A DNA stretch of 64,000 nucleotides, from contig OZ010586.1 in the NCBI GenBank assembly GCA_963932145.1, positions 70,662,899-70,726,898 on the forward strand, read 5' to 3'. The notes below the pieces were generated by a model, which worked only from the letters and a program-made list of their open reading frames with translations, did not search any database and had not been told where the DNA came from. The translations under genes and the position numbers were made by a program. This document shows positions 24,501-34,844 of the stretch, in pieces (the stretch's first letter is position 1; each line of letters starts with the position of its first letter). The DNA is from Acanthosepion lycidas. Taxonomy: Eukaryota; Mollusca; Cephalopoda; Sepiida; Sepiidae.

Positions 24501-25096
24501 ATCAGATCAACCAAACTACGATCACCTGACCTCCCACTAGCTCCCCACCTCCTGTCTAATTTTGAGTTGAGGATGGCATTCCAGTACCCCATTAAGACTA
24601 AGTGTGAAAAATTCCCTAGGAATGACCCAATCAAAGGAAAAAGTAGATACGCTCCATCTGATCATTATGAGCATAAACAGCAATGATCCAAAATGAATGA
24701 TTTCTCACAGCAATATCAGCTACAATCAAATACAAGCAGTATTAACATGGACAAGGTCTATCTTCACACCCAGAGTATATTTAACTAGCAAGGAAATACC
24801 TCTGGGCAGCTGGTCCCTGTATGTTGAATAGATACCAAAATCACTAGACAGTACACAAGCATCAACCTCACAAACAAAGCGTGTCTCTTGGCTCATGGTC
24901 ACATCTACACCAATGGACAAGAGATCCAGGAGCAGGCAGACAGCCTTAATCTGACCTCTCAAGCCCCTTGCATTTAAGCTGGCTAGCTTGATAGACATGA
25001 TTCAAGTGAGTTCCTTGAATGCAGACTGGATGGAAATCTTCTATGGTCAGTACCCTAACACATTGTCCCAGACAATTAACACTTATATCAGACCTA
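21540..25096 (-). mobile_element. Tx1/L1-like LINE, nearly full ORF2 (pseudogene)
   Basis: The best preserved retroelement here. The APE endonuclease starts at 24,998 (MSIKLASLNARGLRGQIKAV; later SQETRFV). Further endonuclease relics follow: MGYWNAILN near 24,590, where the usual Asp of GDWN reads Tyr, and LDHRIV near 24,310. RT domain 1 is at 23,694-23,461 (GKSPGIDGLPYKLYLRM, GVIVLLKK, LDNYRPI). The catalytic YADD block is at about 23,125 and reads YVNDV, so the first Asp is lost. The post-RT part has VCIQNQCHGGLGMPHLASYR (about 22,750), and CHVLPFWDYVGELTA at about 22,330 belongs to the C-terminal zinc-knuckle region. The end reads ARMVV-like words near 22,190. Stops break the frame throughout. 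Order and spacing fit an ORF2 of about 1,000 residues of the Tx1 type. Confidence 0.85.
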
Positions 25097-25200
25097 TTAG
25101 GTTGGTGCAAAAATAATGATGTAATAATGTTGTTTTTTGACGTATTTTTTAACATCACAAAACGTTATTATGACTTCATTATTTTTGCACCAACCTAATA
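25095..25200. mobile_element. Palindromic mariner MITE, 102 bp, with TA target duplication
   Basis: Element 25,097-25,198 is flanked by TA on each side. It starts TTAGGTTGGTGCAAAAATAA and ends with the reverse complement. The arms extend inwards with GATGTAATAATG against TGACTTCATT, so most of the element folds on itself. The termini match the TTAGGTTGGTGCAAAA ends of mariner elements such as those behind human MADE1. It lies directly upstream of ORF2 of the Tx1-like LINE. No transposase is encoded. Confidence 0.95.
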
Positions 25201-25700
25201 ATTCATCCATTCATGGCAATACTGCTGACATCAGTCAGGAAAGTGATTTTCAAGGCCCTATACAAAGAGGGATAGAAAAGAATTGGTACTCTACCTGTGC
25301 AGTCCTGTGACAATTTTTTAAAAGTTCTGGTGACTATCTGAGCCATCTTCAGAGTCTGGAATATGTCTTTTGTTCCCGCTAAATGATCCCAAACTTTCAA
25401 GTTAACCCCAGTGTTATGTATTAAGGTGATTACACTGAGGGCATTGGGGAAGTTACTAGGATCCACCGTTGACATCCCATCAATGGAGGTACATTTAAAC
25501 AGAAGCTTCAAGGGGGCTTTCCTCTGAGAGGAAAGGTCTATCTCAAGAGCCTGCCTTGTCAATATGACAAGTCTTCTCCTCTGTGAGGAAATGTCTTTTC
25601 TTTTTTTCTTGAGACGGATTAGAGAAGGAAGATGAAGATGACAGATCCCTAGAAGGGTAAGAAAGAAGGCTCCTTGCCTTACCTGGCTGCTTTTCAATTT
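25201..25700 (-). mobile_element. Possible ORF1 remnant of the Tx1-like LINE
   Basis: A 164-codon open frame runs from 25,697 to 25,206 on the minus strand, longer than most frames in this AT-rich window. It has a basic stretch (RLKKKRKD, QRRRLV) and no domain I recognise. Its place, just upstream of ORF2 in the same orientation and separated only by the MITE and about 100 bp, is what suggests ORF1. No zinc knuckle was seen. Confidence 0.4.
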
Positions 25701-26320
25701 AGGTTCTTACTGGTGTTACTTTGGTTTGAATGAATGAACCTAAGAAGTTTCACTTACCTAGTGCCTGTAGAGAAACTGAATGAATGAGGAGTGTTTTTAT
25801 GGATAGGTTCAAAGGCCTTGCGGAAAAAAACGTATATATAAATCCCCTGGTAATGGGAGGGGACTTTTTTTGTTTTTAGAATACCAAGCAGAAGCCAGTT
25901 ACCATAGGGGAAAGGAGGAAGAAAACAGTTATAAGAGGAAAACAGACAGAAATCCAAGAATTATATTTGACTGGATTGGTCAAAGTGGTCATAATTCTAA
26001 CAGTTCTCCTGATGGTAAATGGAAAAGAAAGAAACCAAGGCTTAAGGCCACAAGTATCAATTTTCCTTCAGCTCTCTTCTTTGGCAGGAGTTGGCAAGTA
26101 CATGCTTTGACGGAATCATTTTTTTTCAAACCATTTACTTTACAGTATTGTTACTAACACATGAATTATTAAATTAAAACATCTATAAATTATCTCAACA
26201 AGAAATAAATGAATGGCTGCGTTTCACAAATGATCAAGCCTGCTCTTGCCTATTCATAATTGGCATTGTTTTTATCTATGCATTCATCATTATAAGATAG
26301 CAAACCTTTATATTTCAACT

Positions 26321-26361
<41 letters not shown>

Positions 26362-27165
26362 TTTGTAAATTCAATAAAATGAGATTCACAAAGCTGGTGG
26401 GATAGGTGAAGTGAGAATGCTATTAAAAAGTGTCTAAAATGATGATTTGCAGCTAAAATCTATCCCCAATTATAGTGAATAATCAAAGGTTAATGTGATG
26501 CAATTTGGAGGGAAGAGAATATAGTAACAATAATGATGTTAGTCTCTTGACAAAGGGATATCAAATGGCATACAAAAGAAAGACAAAAAGAAAGAATATG
26601 AGCATAGAACATTAATAAACTAATGCTGCAACAATAGTTAATTTGAAGTAAAAAAAAAAAAACAAAACATTTTATCAAAAAGGACAAATTCAGCCAGAGA
26701 GAAAGCTTGTTCTTACAGTGTATAAAGAGAAACAATAAAAATAAGTCTACTCACTCATGTGATTTCATATTGTGGAGGTTTTAATTTTTGGGTGGTCTTG
26801 TTTAAATTTCTACAAAGTTTATTGAAAAATGAAGAATGAACTACAAAGTAAAATATAACAAAAAATATTAGGCAGAAGTTTTACAACTAGGTTTTAAATT
26901 CTGTCCTTGAAAAAGTCTTAAAAAGAAGCTGCTTTATTATTCTGTCTGAAAATTGTATGTCAGGCTTGTTTTTGTTCTAATGAATACAGATTTCTTCATT
27001 TAGCATAAAAGAAAAGAAAAATGGGAGAACAATCTTGTGTATAAAATATGGAATTGTCTCTTTCACATAAGTTACTGGTATAATTTGTATAATGAGTTGG
27101 TCCAAATAGTATATTTGTCTATTTGTTTATCTTTTGCTATTTTCAGTGATAAAAAGAGCAGATTT
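25701..27165. other. Unassigned DNA with a (TA)n microsatellite
   Basis: 25,750-26,150 may be further 5' sequence of the Tx1-like LINE. The rest has no recognised family. A pure (TA)n tract lies at 26,326-26,359. Confidence 0.4.
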
Positions 27166-27167
27166 GT

Positions 27168-28515
27168 AGACATTCCTCTTCTATATGCCATGTCTCTTCA
27201 GGACATTGACAATCATGACTCCACAATTTCCTGTCCTTTGTAGCACTCAATAAAGTTTACCATTTTGCTATTTCTCCCAACCACCACTCCATCATCCATT
27301 CATTCAAGCTCACCAGCGAGTTTATGCTTTGTTTTCTTCTGTCCACCCTACCTTCAATTGGTCCTGTGAATATCAAATTTTCCAAGCCATCTTTCTTCAT
27401 TATGTGCCCTCAAAATTTTAATTATCTCTTCTTGATGTGAAGTATAATTGTCTCTAGAACTTTGTCATTGTTCATATGTTCAATCCATGGTATTCTAAGC
27501 ATCCTTCTGTAGAACCACATTTCTGTTGCTTCAACTTTTTTCTTCATCTGTGAGGGTATTGTCCAGAATTTACTGCCATATAGGAGGACTGATATTATAG
27601 TTCAGTACTCTTCTTTCTTTGTTTATATCTCCGAGATGAGATATGATTATTTACATTATTTACATTATTCAGACTGTTATCCTCATCTTCATTGCCATAT
27701 TCCCAATGGAAGAGGCATGGCACGTGGAACTAGAACAATCTACCCCAGTGGTCAAAATGAAGGGTTCAATTTGAAATTCCAATCACCTGAAGAAAGCCGG
27801 AGTATACAATGGTCGAAACGTTGCGAATATGGCAATGAAGATGAGGATAACAGTGTTTTCTTTGTTTCTAACAAAATTTTTCTGTATCATTATATTTTGC
27901 TTAGTTTTTGGAATTTATCTTTTGCTATTCCAATGCACCTTCAGATTTCAGTGTCAGCCTTTCCATCCTTTATTAAAACACTTCTCAGATATTTAAACTG
28001 TTGTACTTGTTTGGTTTCGGTATCTCCAATATGTATGTTGGGATTTTCCTTTTGCTAACAACCATACATTCTATTTTCTTGCAACTGATACTTAGTCCTT
28101 TTTTCTTGCTTTCCTTCATTACCTTCTGTAGGAGTTCCTGTATTGTCCTGTCTATAGCTGATATCAACACTGATCTATATATATTATGCTGTTAACGCCA
28201 ATAAGGAATCCTGGTAGAACTTCTAATTCTCTCAGAATAGTCTCACTGTATAGGTTGAATAGGTCCAGTGAAAAGATATATTCTTGTCTTACACGCCATT
28301 TCTATTTGTGTATATTTACTGAATTCATTTTCTATCTGTATGCAGGTGGTTTGCTGCCAGTATAGGTTCTGAATTATTCTGATATCCTTCCTAAATATGT
28401 CCAGGTTATCTCACAGTTGCAACAATTCTTTATGACATGCTTTATCAAATGCTTTTGCACAATCTATAAAACACAGCTAAATATCCATCTGAATTTGTAT
28501 TGCTCTTTCTGATAT
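27168..28515 (-). mobile_element. RTE-like LINE, family A, RT through C-terminus, with a nested insertion
   Basis: One of the two copies here that reach into the RT. Minus-strand words, from high to low coordinate: FIDCAKAFDK-like (about 28,460), the RQGC and NLYSE-type block (about 28,270), GLSISCKKIECMVVSKRKI (about 28,090-28,030), and the EATEMWFYRRM, WTEHV segment (27,540-27,470). It ends in the ATKDRKLW block at 27,245-27,190. The copy is split by a foldback insertion at about 27,622-27,860. Numerous stops. Confidence 0.8.
27622..27862. mobile_element. Foldback element with 30-bp perfect inverted repeats, nested in LINE
   Basis: ACTGTTATCCTCATCTTCAT and ten further bases at 27,673-27,702 are exactly reverse complementary to 27,825-27,854. 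The interior holds CCTGAAGAAAGCCGG, then ATGGTCGAAACGTTGCG, a layout like the CUGANGA, stem, CGAAAC core found in hammerhead-type retroelement motifs, with A instead of U in CUGAUGA. The insertion interrupts the family A LINE: the similar copy at 31,545 runs straight through the junction. CTTTCTTTG on the left and TTTTCTTTG on the right suggest a target duplication of about 8-9 bp. Confidence 0.7.
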
Positions 28516-29815
28516 TATTCTGAGCATAAATATTGCATTACTCAGGAAAAATATGCAGAAAAAGAAGACACACCTCTTTCCATACTGATTATATGGCTGA
28601 AATGCATCAAAGAAAGATGATTAGTTCAGACATTTGGAATAACAATGATTTATCTCAAAATTACAGAATGCTCAGATTGATGAACTTTACTTACATATCA
28701 TTAACAATTAAATCATAGTTTGTTAACAATTTAGGATACTGCATTTAAAAACTGATTTAATTGTTAGTAATATGTAAGTAAAGCCCTTCAACCTTAGCAG
28801 TTAAGATTCTTTTCTAACAAACAAGTAAGTAAACATATGATTGAGAAGTACACATCCTTGATAATACTAAAAGAAATATGTAAACTACCAGATATACAAC
28901 ATACTCAAGACACTTGACAGGACCATAGATGATAAAATTCAAATCCCTAACATTATCTCTGATTATGTATTTGTCATTTTTCAAATATATAAACAATGTA
29001 AAAAGCAAAGTTTCAAAGTTCTAAATAAATTATTTGATCTGAAAAGTTAAAATTACTTCATGATTATTAAAAAATAATATCAAATTATAGATCATGAGAA
29101 TGAATGTCATAAGTTTCATAGTTCAACATGGTAAATAAGTAAAAGATAATTTAAAATTTATGAAATTAAAACAAAAATATTTTCTTTCAAACAATTATGT
29201 ATTAATTACATTTTTCAGAAAGGACAAAAGTTAAATAATTTAAACATTTAGGATAATTATTAAATTCAACAATGTCTAAAAGAAAAAAAAAGAATCATTT
29301 TTCATGGTATATTTTACTGGTGTCAAATTTTCATAAAAACAATTATATCCTGACAACATATTTTTTTTATAGACAATACCATCAAAACCAAGAATACATC
29401 AATACATGTTTCTAATGCTCTTTGGCATCAAACTAGCTTAATAAAAATTTCTTTATTGCATAATTGCTGATTTTTAAATGAGAAGGTTTCAGTTTTTTTT
29501 TGTATCTGATCTTGATGGATTACATAGGCCAGATTTTATCCTAGTTTATCAGTTTATTTACTGTCTTTTATTTTTTCTCAATGCTTGTCTACAGTTCAAC
29601 AGATTCGAATTTGACTTTTTTTTCAAAAGCTTTTTTATAATGGAAAATGAACATTTATTCAAAGAAAATGAATGACTACAATCAAGTTCAAAAGCAAAGA
29701 AAATTTAGCTGCAACACATTTTAAAGCATGACAGCCCAGAACAAATGCTAAATTTACATTAAGGCCTGAAATGAACAGCAAAGAAACTAATGCAGAGCAA
29801 GTAATTTAATTTTTT
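28516..29815. other. AT-rich DNA, nothing recognised
   Basis: No recognised coding remnant, RNA gene or terminal repeat. Confidence 0.45.
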
Positions 29816-29819
29816 TTAA

Positions 29820-30425
29820 CTATTGTCTATCCAGTAAAAGGCCTATATGCCACTCAAGGTAGAGAGTGAATTTGGATATTGTAAGGAATAGAGCAAGGGC
29901 TGCATATTATGAAAATATGTAGGATAGATAATGATTAACTCTTGATCTGAAGAGGTTAAGATTGTAGTGATCTGGGAAGCAATGTAACAGTTCTTTGAGA
30001 AAAGCTGTCTGAATAGAACTTCCTCCTTACCAATAGAATATGAGTAAAATTTGACTCAATGTATGGGGCATGGCAGGTCCCTAGCTGGACTGGTGGAACC
30101 ATGGAATATAGTCTACCTGAACATTTGCTATAAAAATAGTGGTGAGAAGCTACAAAAATCTTGTCTGTAGGAAAATGGTCAAAGGTGAAAAAATATTCAT
30201 CGTCCACAAGGCTGCATAAATATTTTTTTTTAACTTGATCAGGGCTGGAAAGTGAGATTTAACCACTCCAGTAGATATTTGGCAGCAATACTTCATTTTA
30301 GGTTTGATCTGGCTCTTGCAAGGATAGAGTATAGTAGAAGTCAGGTTCTTGAGCTGTACAGTCCAGACACATTTGTGCAGCATTCTGGCTATTTCCTATA
30401 GATATGCTGATAGTCATTAACTAGA
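29820..30425 (-). mobile_element. LINE tail, family C (CR1/Jockey-like)
   Basis: Minus-strand frames contain KPKMKYCCQIS (about 30,300-30,265), LDEYFF-FPTDK, CSGRLYSMVPPVQLGT (about 30,130-30,080) and FYSDSFSQRT with LLPRSLQS (about 30,030-29,960). These are the standard C-terminal landmarks of a Jockey/CR1-like ORF2. The last part (to 29,820) encodes the LNxxRVNHYLS end. One frameshift separates the two halves. No RT remains. Confidence 0.8.
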
Positions 30426-31110
30426 AATAACGAACACAAAAGAACACCTAAGTACAGTCACAACATGATGAATATTTAGTGTTTTGCTATTTTCTCTTTG
30501 CCATCTTTTTCCTGGCTGCCACCACTTAGTTGATAATGGAGTCTGAGCAGAACAAACCACAATGGAATATGCAAACAGGTAAATGGATAAATGAGAGTCT
30601 CTCTACAAATAAGATTATCGTAAATTGACAGTTCTTTGTGCACAATCATTGGGCTCAGTATTGCCATTATAATATTGTCATGGAGGAAGGGTGCAGCTAA
30701 ATGATTCATTTACTTATCAGCAAATGAAGAGGGAAGAAAAGCACTAAGAAAGAAATCGATGGAGAACAAAATTGATGAAACAAAACAAAAATGGAAAACA
30801 GTTTTCAATGTTTATCATGTTGATTACTTTTTTTATTTATGTACCACCAAGTCTGTATATATAGGTCATTATAATACCATTCTACTTTTCTGTAATACCT
30901 AAAATTATTTTTCTCACTCAACTTAGTAAGTAAAAAATTTATTGAGAAAAAATAACTGGTATCTGACTTATTTGTTGGAACTAAAATTTCAACTTCCACT
31001 AAGTCAGATTTTTCCATTAACATTTTCAGGATATACATCGATTTATATGATGAATATACCATGTAAACTTCAGCATATAATATCTATACTACTTAGAAAA
31101 TGCTGATCTA
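30426..31110. other. Unassigned DNA
   Basis: No recognised family on either strand. Confidence 0.4.
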
Positions 31111-31112
31111 GT

Positions 31113-31675
31113 ATGTGCCATGTTCCTTCAGGAGGTTGGCGACGTGGATCTCTACAACTTCCTGTCTTTTGAAGCTCTTAATAAATTTTGTCTTTCTGTT
31201 ATTTCACCTAAACTTTGTTCTGTCATCCATTTACTCAAGCTATGTTCTTTTCCTCGGTCTCTTTTGCTTTCAATCTATCCTCTGAGTATCAGATTTTTTA
31301 AGTTCTTTTTCTTCATTATGTGCCCTTGAAATTTCAACTCTCCCTTCCTGATGTTAAATATAAGTGTACTTTTTGTTTCCATTTTCTCTAAAACTTCCTC
31401 ATTGCTTACATGTTTGGTCCATGGTATTCTCATCATCCTTCTGTAGAAGCAAATTTCTGTTGCTTCCTCATCTGTGAGAAGATTGTCCAGGATTAATTAC
31501 CATAGAGGATGACTGATATTACATAACAGTTCAGTACTCTTTCTTTTCTAACAATATTTTTCTGTTTCTTAATACTTTGCTTAGCTTTTGGAAGACATCT
31601 TTCGCTATCCCAGTGTGCCTTCAAATTTCAATCCTCTGTTAAAACACTTCTCAGCTATTTAAGTACAACATAAAA
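31113..31675 (-). mobile_element. RTE-like LINE, family A, C-terminal fragment
   Basis: The copy runs from the GTGCCATGTTCCTTCAGGAG block (31,117) to the SQVERRL-like region near 31,650. It is uninterrupted at the site where the 27.6-kb copy carries its foldback insertion (AGTACTCTTTCTTTTCTAAC at 31,530-31,550), so it serves as the empty-site control. Frames are broken. Confidence 0.8.
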
Positions 31676-31922
31676 ATGACAGGCTATGGACATATATTTG
31701 ATTAATATAATATTCCACATACTGGAATAATTTATTATTTTACATTTTAGTATGGGTTCCTTAGCATTCTTTAACCTTCATTTAATTTTCTTTTGTACTT
31801 GTATGACTTTACTTGCAGCATTTTTATATTATTTTTCATTCTCATATATATCTTATAATAATGGACCACAGGTTTTCTATTAAATTTGTATCTGAGGAGG
31901 TTGATGCTTTCCATTAATTTGG

Positions 31923-32004
31923 TATTGGGTTGGTGCAAAAATAATGTCGTTTTCTCACATATTAACATGTGATAAAACGACATTATTTTTGCACCAACCT
32001 AATA
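31923..32004. mobile_element. Palindromic mariner MITE, 78 bp, with TA target duplication
   Basis: Element 31,925-32,002 begins TTGGGTTGGTGCAAAAATAA and ends GCACCAACCTAA, flanked by TA on both sides. Nearly the whole length is one hairpin: TGTCGTTTTCTCACAT against ATGTGATAAAACGACA. It belongs to the same short subtype as the copy at 40,260. Confidence 0.95.
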
Positions 32005-32072
32005 CAAAAAAAAATTTTCAAAGGCAAAGTAGGCAATAGCCAGTTTTGTGAAACATTAACTTGCAGGAACAT

Positions 32073-32350
32073 CTATGTGCCATGTCTCTTTAGGACGTTT
32101 CTAATCATGGCTCTCCACAACTTCCTGTCCTTTGTAGCTCTCAATAAATTTTGTCTTTTTGCCATCTCTCCCAATCCCTGCTCTACCATCCATTTATTTA
32201 CTCACGCTCAGTAGGTAGGTTATACATGGTTTTCCTCAGTCAATCTTGGCTTCAATCAGTCCTGTGAGTATCAAATTTTCCAAGCTGTCCATCATCATTA
32301 TGTGTTCCAGAAATTTCAACTGTCCCTTCCTGATGGTAATTATAAGTGCA
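32073..32350 (-). mobile_element. RTE-like LINE, family A, 3' fragment
   Basis: A second family A tail lies only 400 bp beyond the one ending at 31,675. It starts at the GTGCCATGTCTCTTTAGGAC block and ends near 32,345 (CTTCCTGATGGTAATTATAA). It is one of the better preserved 3' ends in the window but covers only about 270 bp. Confidence 0.8.
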
Positions 32351-32980
32351 GGAATATACCCTTTCTTAAAGATTCTTTATTATGACCTATACCACTCAAA
32401 AATAACTCGTCCAGGAACTTACAATTCCCTGCTTTTATCTTGAATCATCATCAACTTTGAAGGGGGTCTATAATTGTACTGCTTCCAATACTCATCCAAA
32501 ACAGTACTCATCTTCTCATCTTTTGTCTTCTAAATCATGTTGGTTGACTATTTCCATGAAAGATTCAAACTACTCCAACCATTAGTTCTGCATTCATTAC
32601 TAAAATTACTGTTTAGAAATCAATTTTCATGTTCTTCTCCCAACTTTGCTGTTTCTCTTTGGCATGTTTACTTAAAAGGTGGTGTTTTAACTTAAGCCAA
32701 GATTCTTAATATTCTGCATATTTTCTATTTACACTCATCACACCATGTTCTTCAAATATTTTTTTACAGATCAATCCATCATTCTTGTTTATTACCCTTT
32801 TAATTTTTCTCAAATCTCTTTTTATAGAATTATAAAAGTTGATTTTTTTCCTTGACCTTATCGACCTAATGTTTTCAATTTCTTTTTTAATTGTTCTTTG
32901 ATCTCTGACCAACTATTTTGCAATTATTACTCTGTTTTCATGACTCAATAAATTTACAATATCTTGCTTCCCATTTGATA
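32351..32980. other. Unassigned DNA, possibly an old coding relic
   Basis: The minus strand of 32,912-32,706 holds a basic open frame (RSRKKINFYNSIKRDLRKIK), but no family is recognised. Confidence 0.35.
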
Positions 32981-32984
32981 TTAG

Positions 32985-33240
32985 GGCTCATGGCCATATC
33001 ACATTGAAAAACCACATCCAATCATCAAAGTTAAGCAATGTTAAGCTTGTTTATTACCTAAATCGGTGAATACCGGGTGCTGTAAGCTTGGATGTGTAGG
33101 TGGTGTAATAAATAATAGCTTGGAAATGTTAATTGGAGAGCATAGTTCCAATTTCAGTCAGGTTAGTTATATTCCCATGCAGAAAATATCCTTTGGAAAG
33201 GTATGAATCCACCTCTTCTCCTCAAAGCCATGGGTTAATT
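32985..33240 (+). repeat. Chimeric SINE: 5S rRNA-like head joined to tRNA-derived S1 SINE
   Basis: 32,985-33,089 is a diverged 5S rRNA copy: GGCTCATGGCCATATCAC at the start, AGTTAAGCAATGTTAAGCTT in the box A region, and GAATACCGGGTGCTGTAAGC at the 3' end, nearly identical to the conserved animal 5S end. About 15 bp of the box C region are missing. At 33,090, with no gap, a tRNA-type SINE head begins (GGATGTGTAGGTGGTGTAAT), then a weak B box (AGTTCCAATTTC) and the S1 body (TTATATTCCCATGCAGAAAA, TCCTTTGGAAAGGTATGAAT). The other S1 copies here have no 5S head. It is either a true 5S-tRNA chimeric SINE or an S1 inserted exactly at the end of a 5S pseudogene. Confidence 0.8.
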
Positions 33241-33679
33241 AGTAAGATATTTATCAATAAATCATTATCTCCAAAAATATTCTCACAATCTAAAAATATT
33301 TTTTTAAGTAACCTGCAAAGTGAATATGACAATAAAGATAAGGACAACAGTCCAAGTAGTGTAAATAGTTACAATACTTCATCTCAGAAATATAGACAGA
33401 CCTGCAAAAGGTTGATAAGCAATAGAAAATAAATCAATCTATCAAACTTTTGAGGTTATATTTTTATTACAACCCATGACAATTTTTATGTATCTGAAAT
33501 TAAAACTTAAACATTACATTTATTTACAATATGATGAACACACCAACAAGCTGCTTAATAAAATATCACACTACAAACTAAGTTATTGCATATATTCCTA
33601 ATAAACACAGCCATTGTATACCATGTAAATTTCACCTGCTAAATATATCCTTAAAATTTTACTAACATTACTTCCTTTC

Positions 33680-34275
33680 TTTTTCTTTTCAAAATCAGTA
33701 TCACCCCATGAGAGGCAGTAAAGCCATGAATACATGAGGGGTTACAGGGTGAGGAAGAATTAGGAATAGAAACATTAATAATGAGTAGAAAGAGAAAAGA
33801 GTAATAGCAATTGACATTGCATTTAAGTTGTTGCAGATTAAAGTTGGCTGGTAAGCATGGAGCCAGAAAGGAGTTCCACAAGCGAGAAGTGCAAGAAAAG
33901 AAACTGTTAGCATAGAACACACAGCTACATCTAACCAGCTCAACTGTAAATTGACAAAATCTCAATGCTAGTCTAGTATAGATATCATAGCAAAGTGCTC
34001 ATCTGAACAATTACCATGAAAGTATTTATAGAAAAGGCACAGTGAGGCAGCCTTATAGCAGTGGGAAAGTGACTGAAGCCACTAGATCAGGGCCAATAAT
34101 ATTGATGATTCCTCTTTGGATCTTATCAAGGAGCTCAAGGTAAATAGCAGGGGCACCAGAACATATGTGGCAGCAATATTCTAAGCTTGAATGAACGGTA
34201 GACTAATCTAGCAATGGATTCAATATAGTCTTTCCACTTCATGTCAGCTGTGAACATTAGCCCAATTTTATTGTG
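33680..34275 (-). mobile_element. LINE tail, family B
   Basis: Minus strand: MKWKDYIESIA near 34,240-34,205, an alternate-frame FYKYFHGN segment near 34,030, and the ARLVRCSCVFYANSFFSCTS-type segment near 33,930-33,880, ending in NLQQLKCNVNCYYS. Stops lie between blocks. The copy retains about 200 bp more of the 5' side than the copy at 18,175, but has no RT catalytic region. Confidence 0.8.
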
Positions 34276-34840
34276 AAATCAATCTTTTATAATAAGATCA
34301 GACAGAGAAGCACACAAAGAAAATACTGTATCAACCAGCACAAAGAAATTTGAAAAAAATAAATACACCATGTCATTGTAAAGGGATTAATCAACACAGT
34401 GGAATATGTAAATTCAAAATGAAGATTGAAAGTCACAGAATAAAGAATTAACCTACAAAAATGGTATAATCATTTGTGCTTTCAGATAAATGTTTTATAA
34501 TTACAAGCACATTTTTTCAGAAGAGCTTATCAATCAAACATTGCTTTAATTTTTAACTAAGTTTGTCTTGCATTTCTAATAGTACTTTATGCACTTGTCC
34601 GAAGATAAATCTTTGGATATTTTTTTCTAATTGTATTGAATCTATTAGAAATAAATTTGTAAGATAGATAAAAGAATCTTAAGCTCTTTCTTGATGATTA
34701 ACAAAAATATATTTCATCTGGTTTACAAATAAAGTGCACTTTTCCAATATGTATTGGCATAGTACTGTGGATTTTATAAGGTGGCCTGGAATTTTCTGTT
34801 CTGAAATCATATACCCATTTTATTTTTTTTTTAAAGTCCC
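34276..34840. other. AT-rich DNA, nothing recognised
   Basis: No recognised coding or repeat signal. Confidence 0.4.
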
Positions 34841-34844
34841 AAAA

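Noticed and set aside
27636-28058. 140-codon plus-strand open frame as a gene
   Set aside because: It covers the foldback insertion and the antisense strand of a family A LINE.
32985-33089. Functional 5S rRNA gene
   Set aside because: About 15 bp of the internal control region is missing and many positions are changed; only the 3' end is well conserved.
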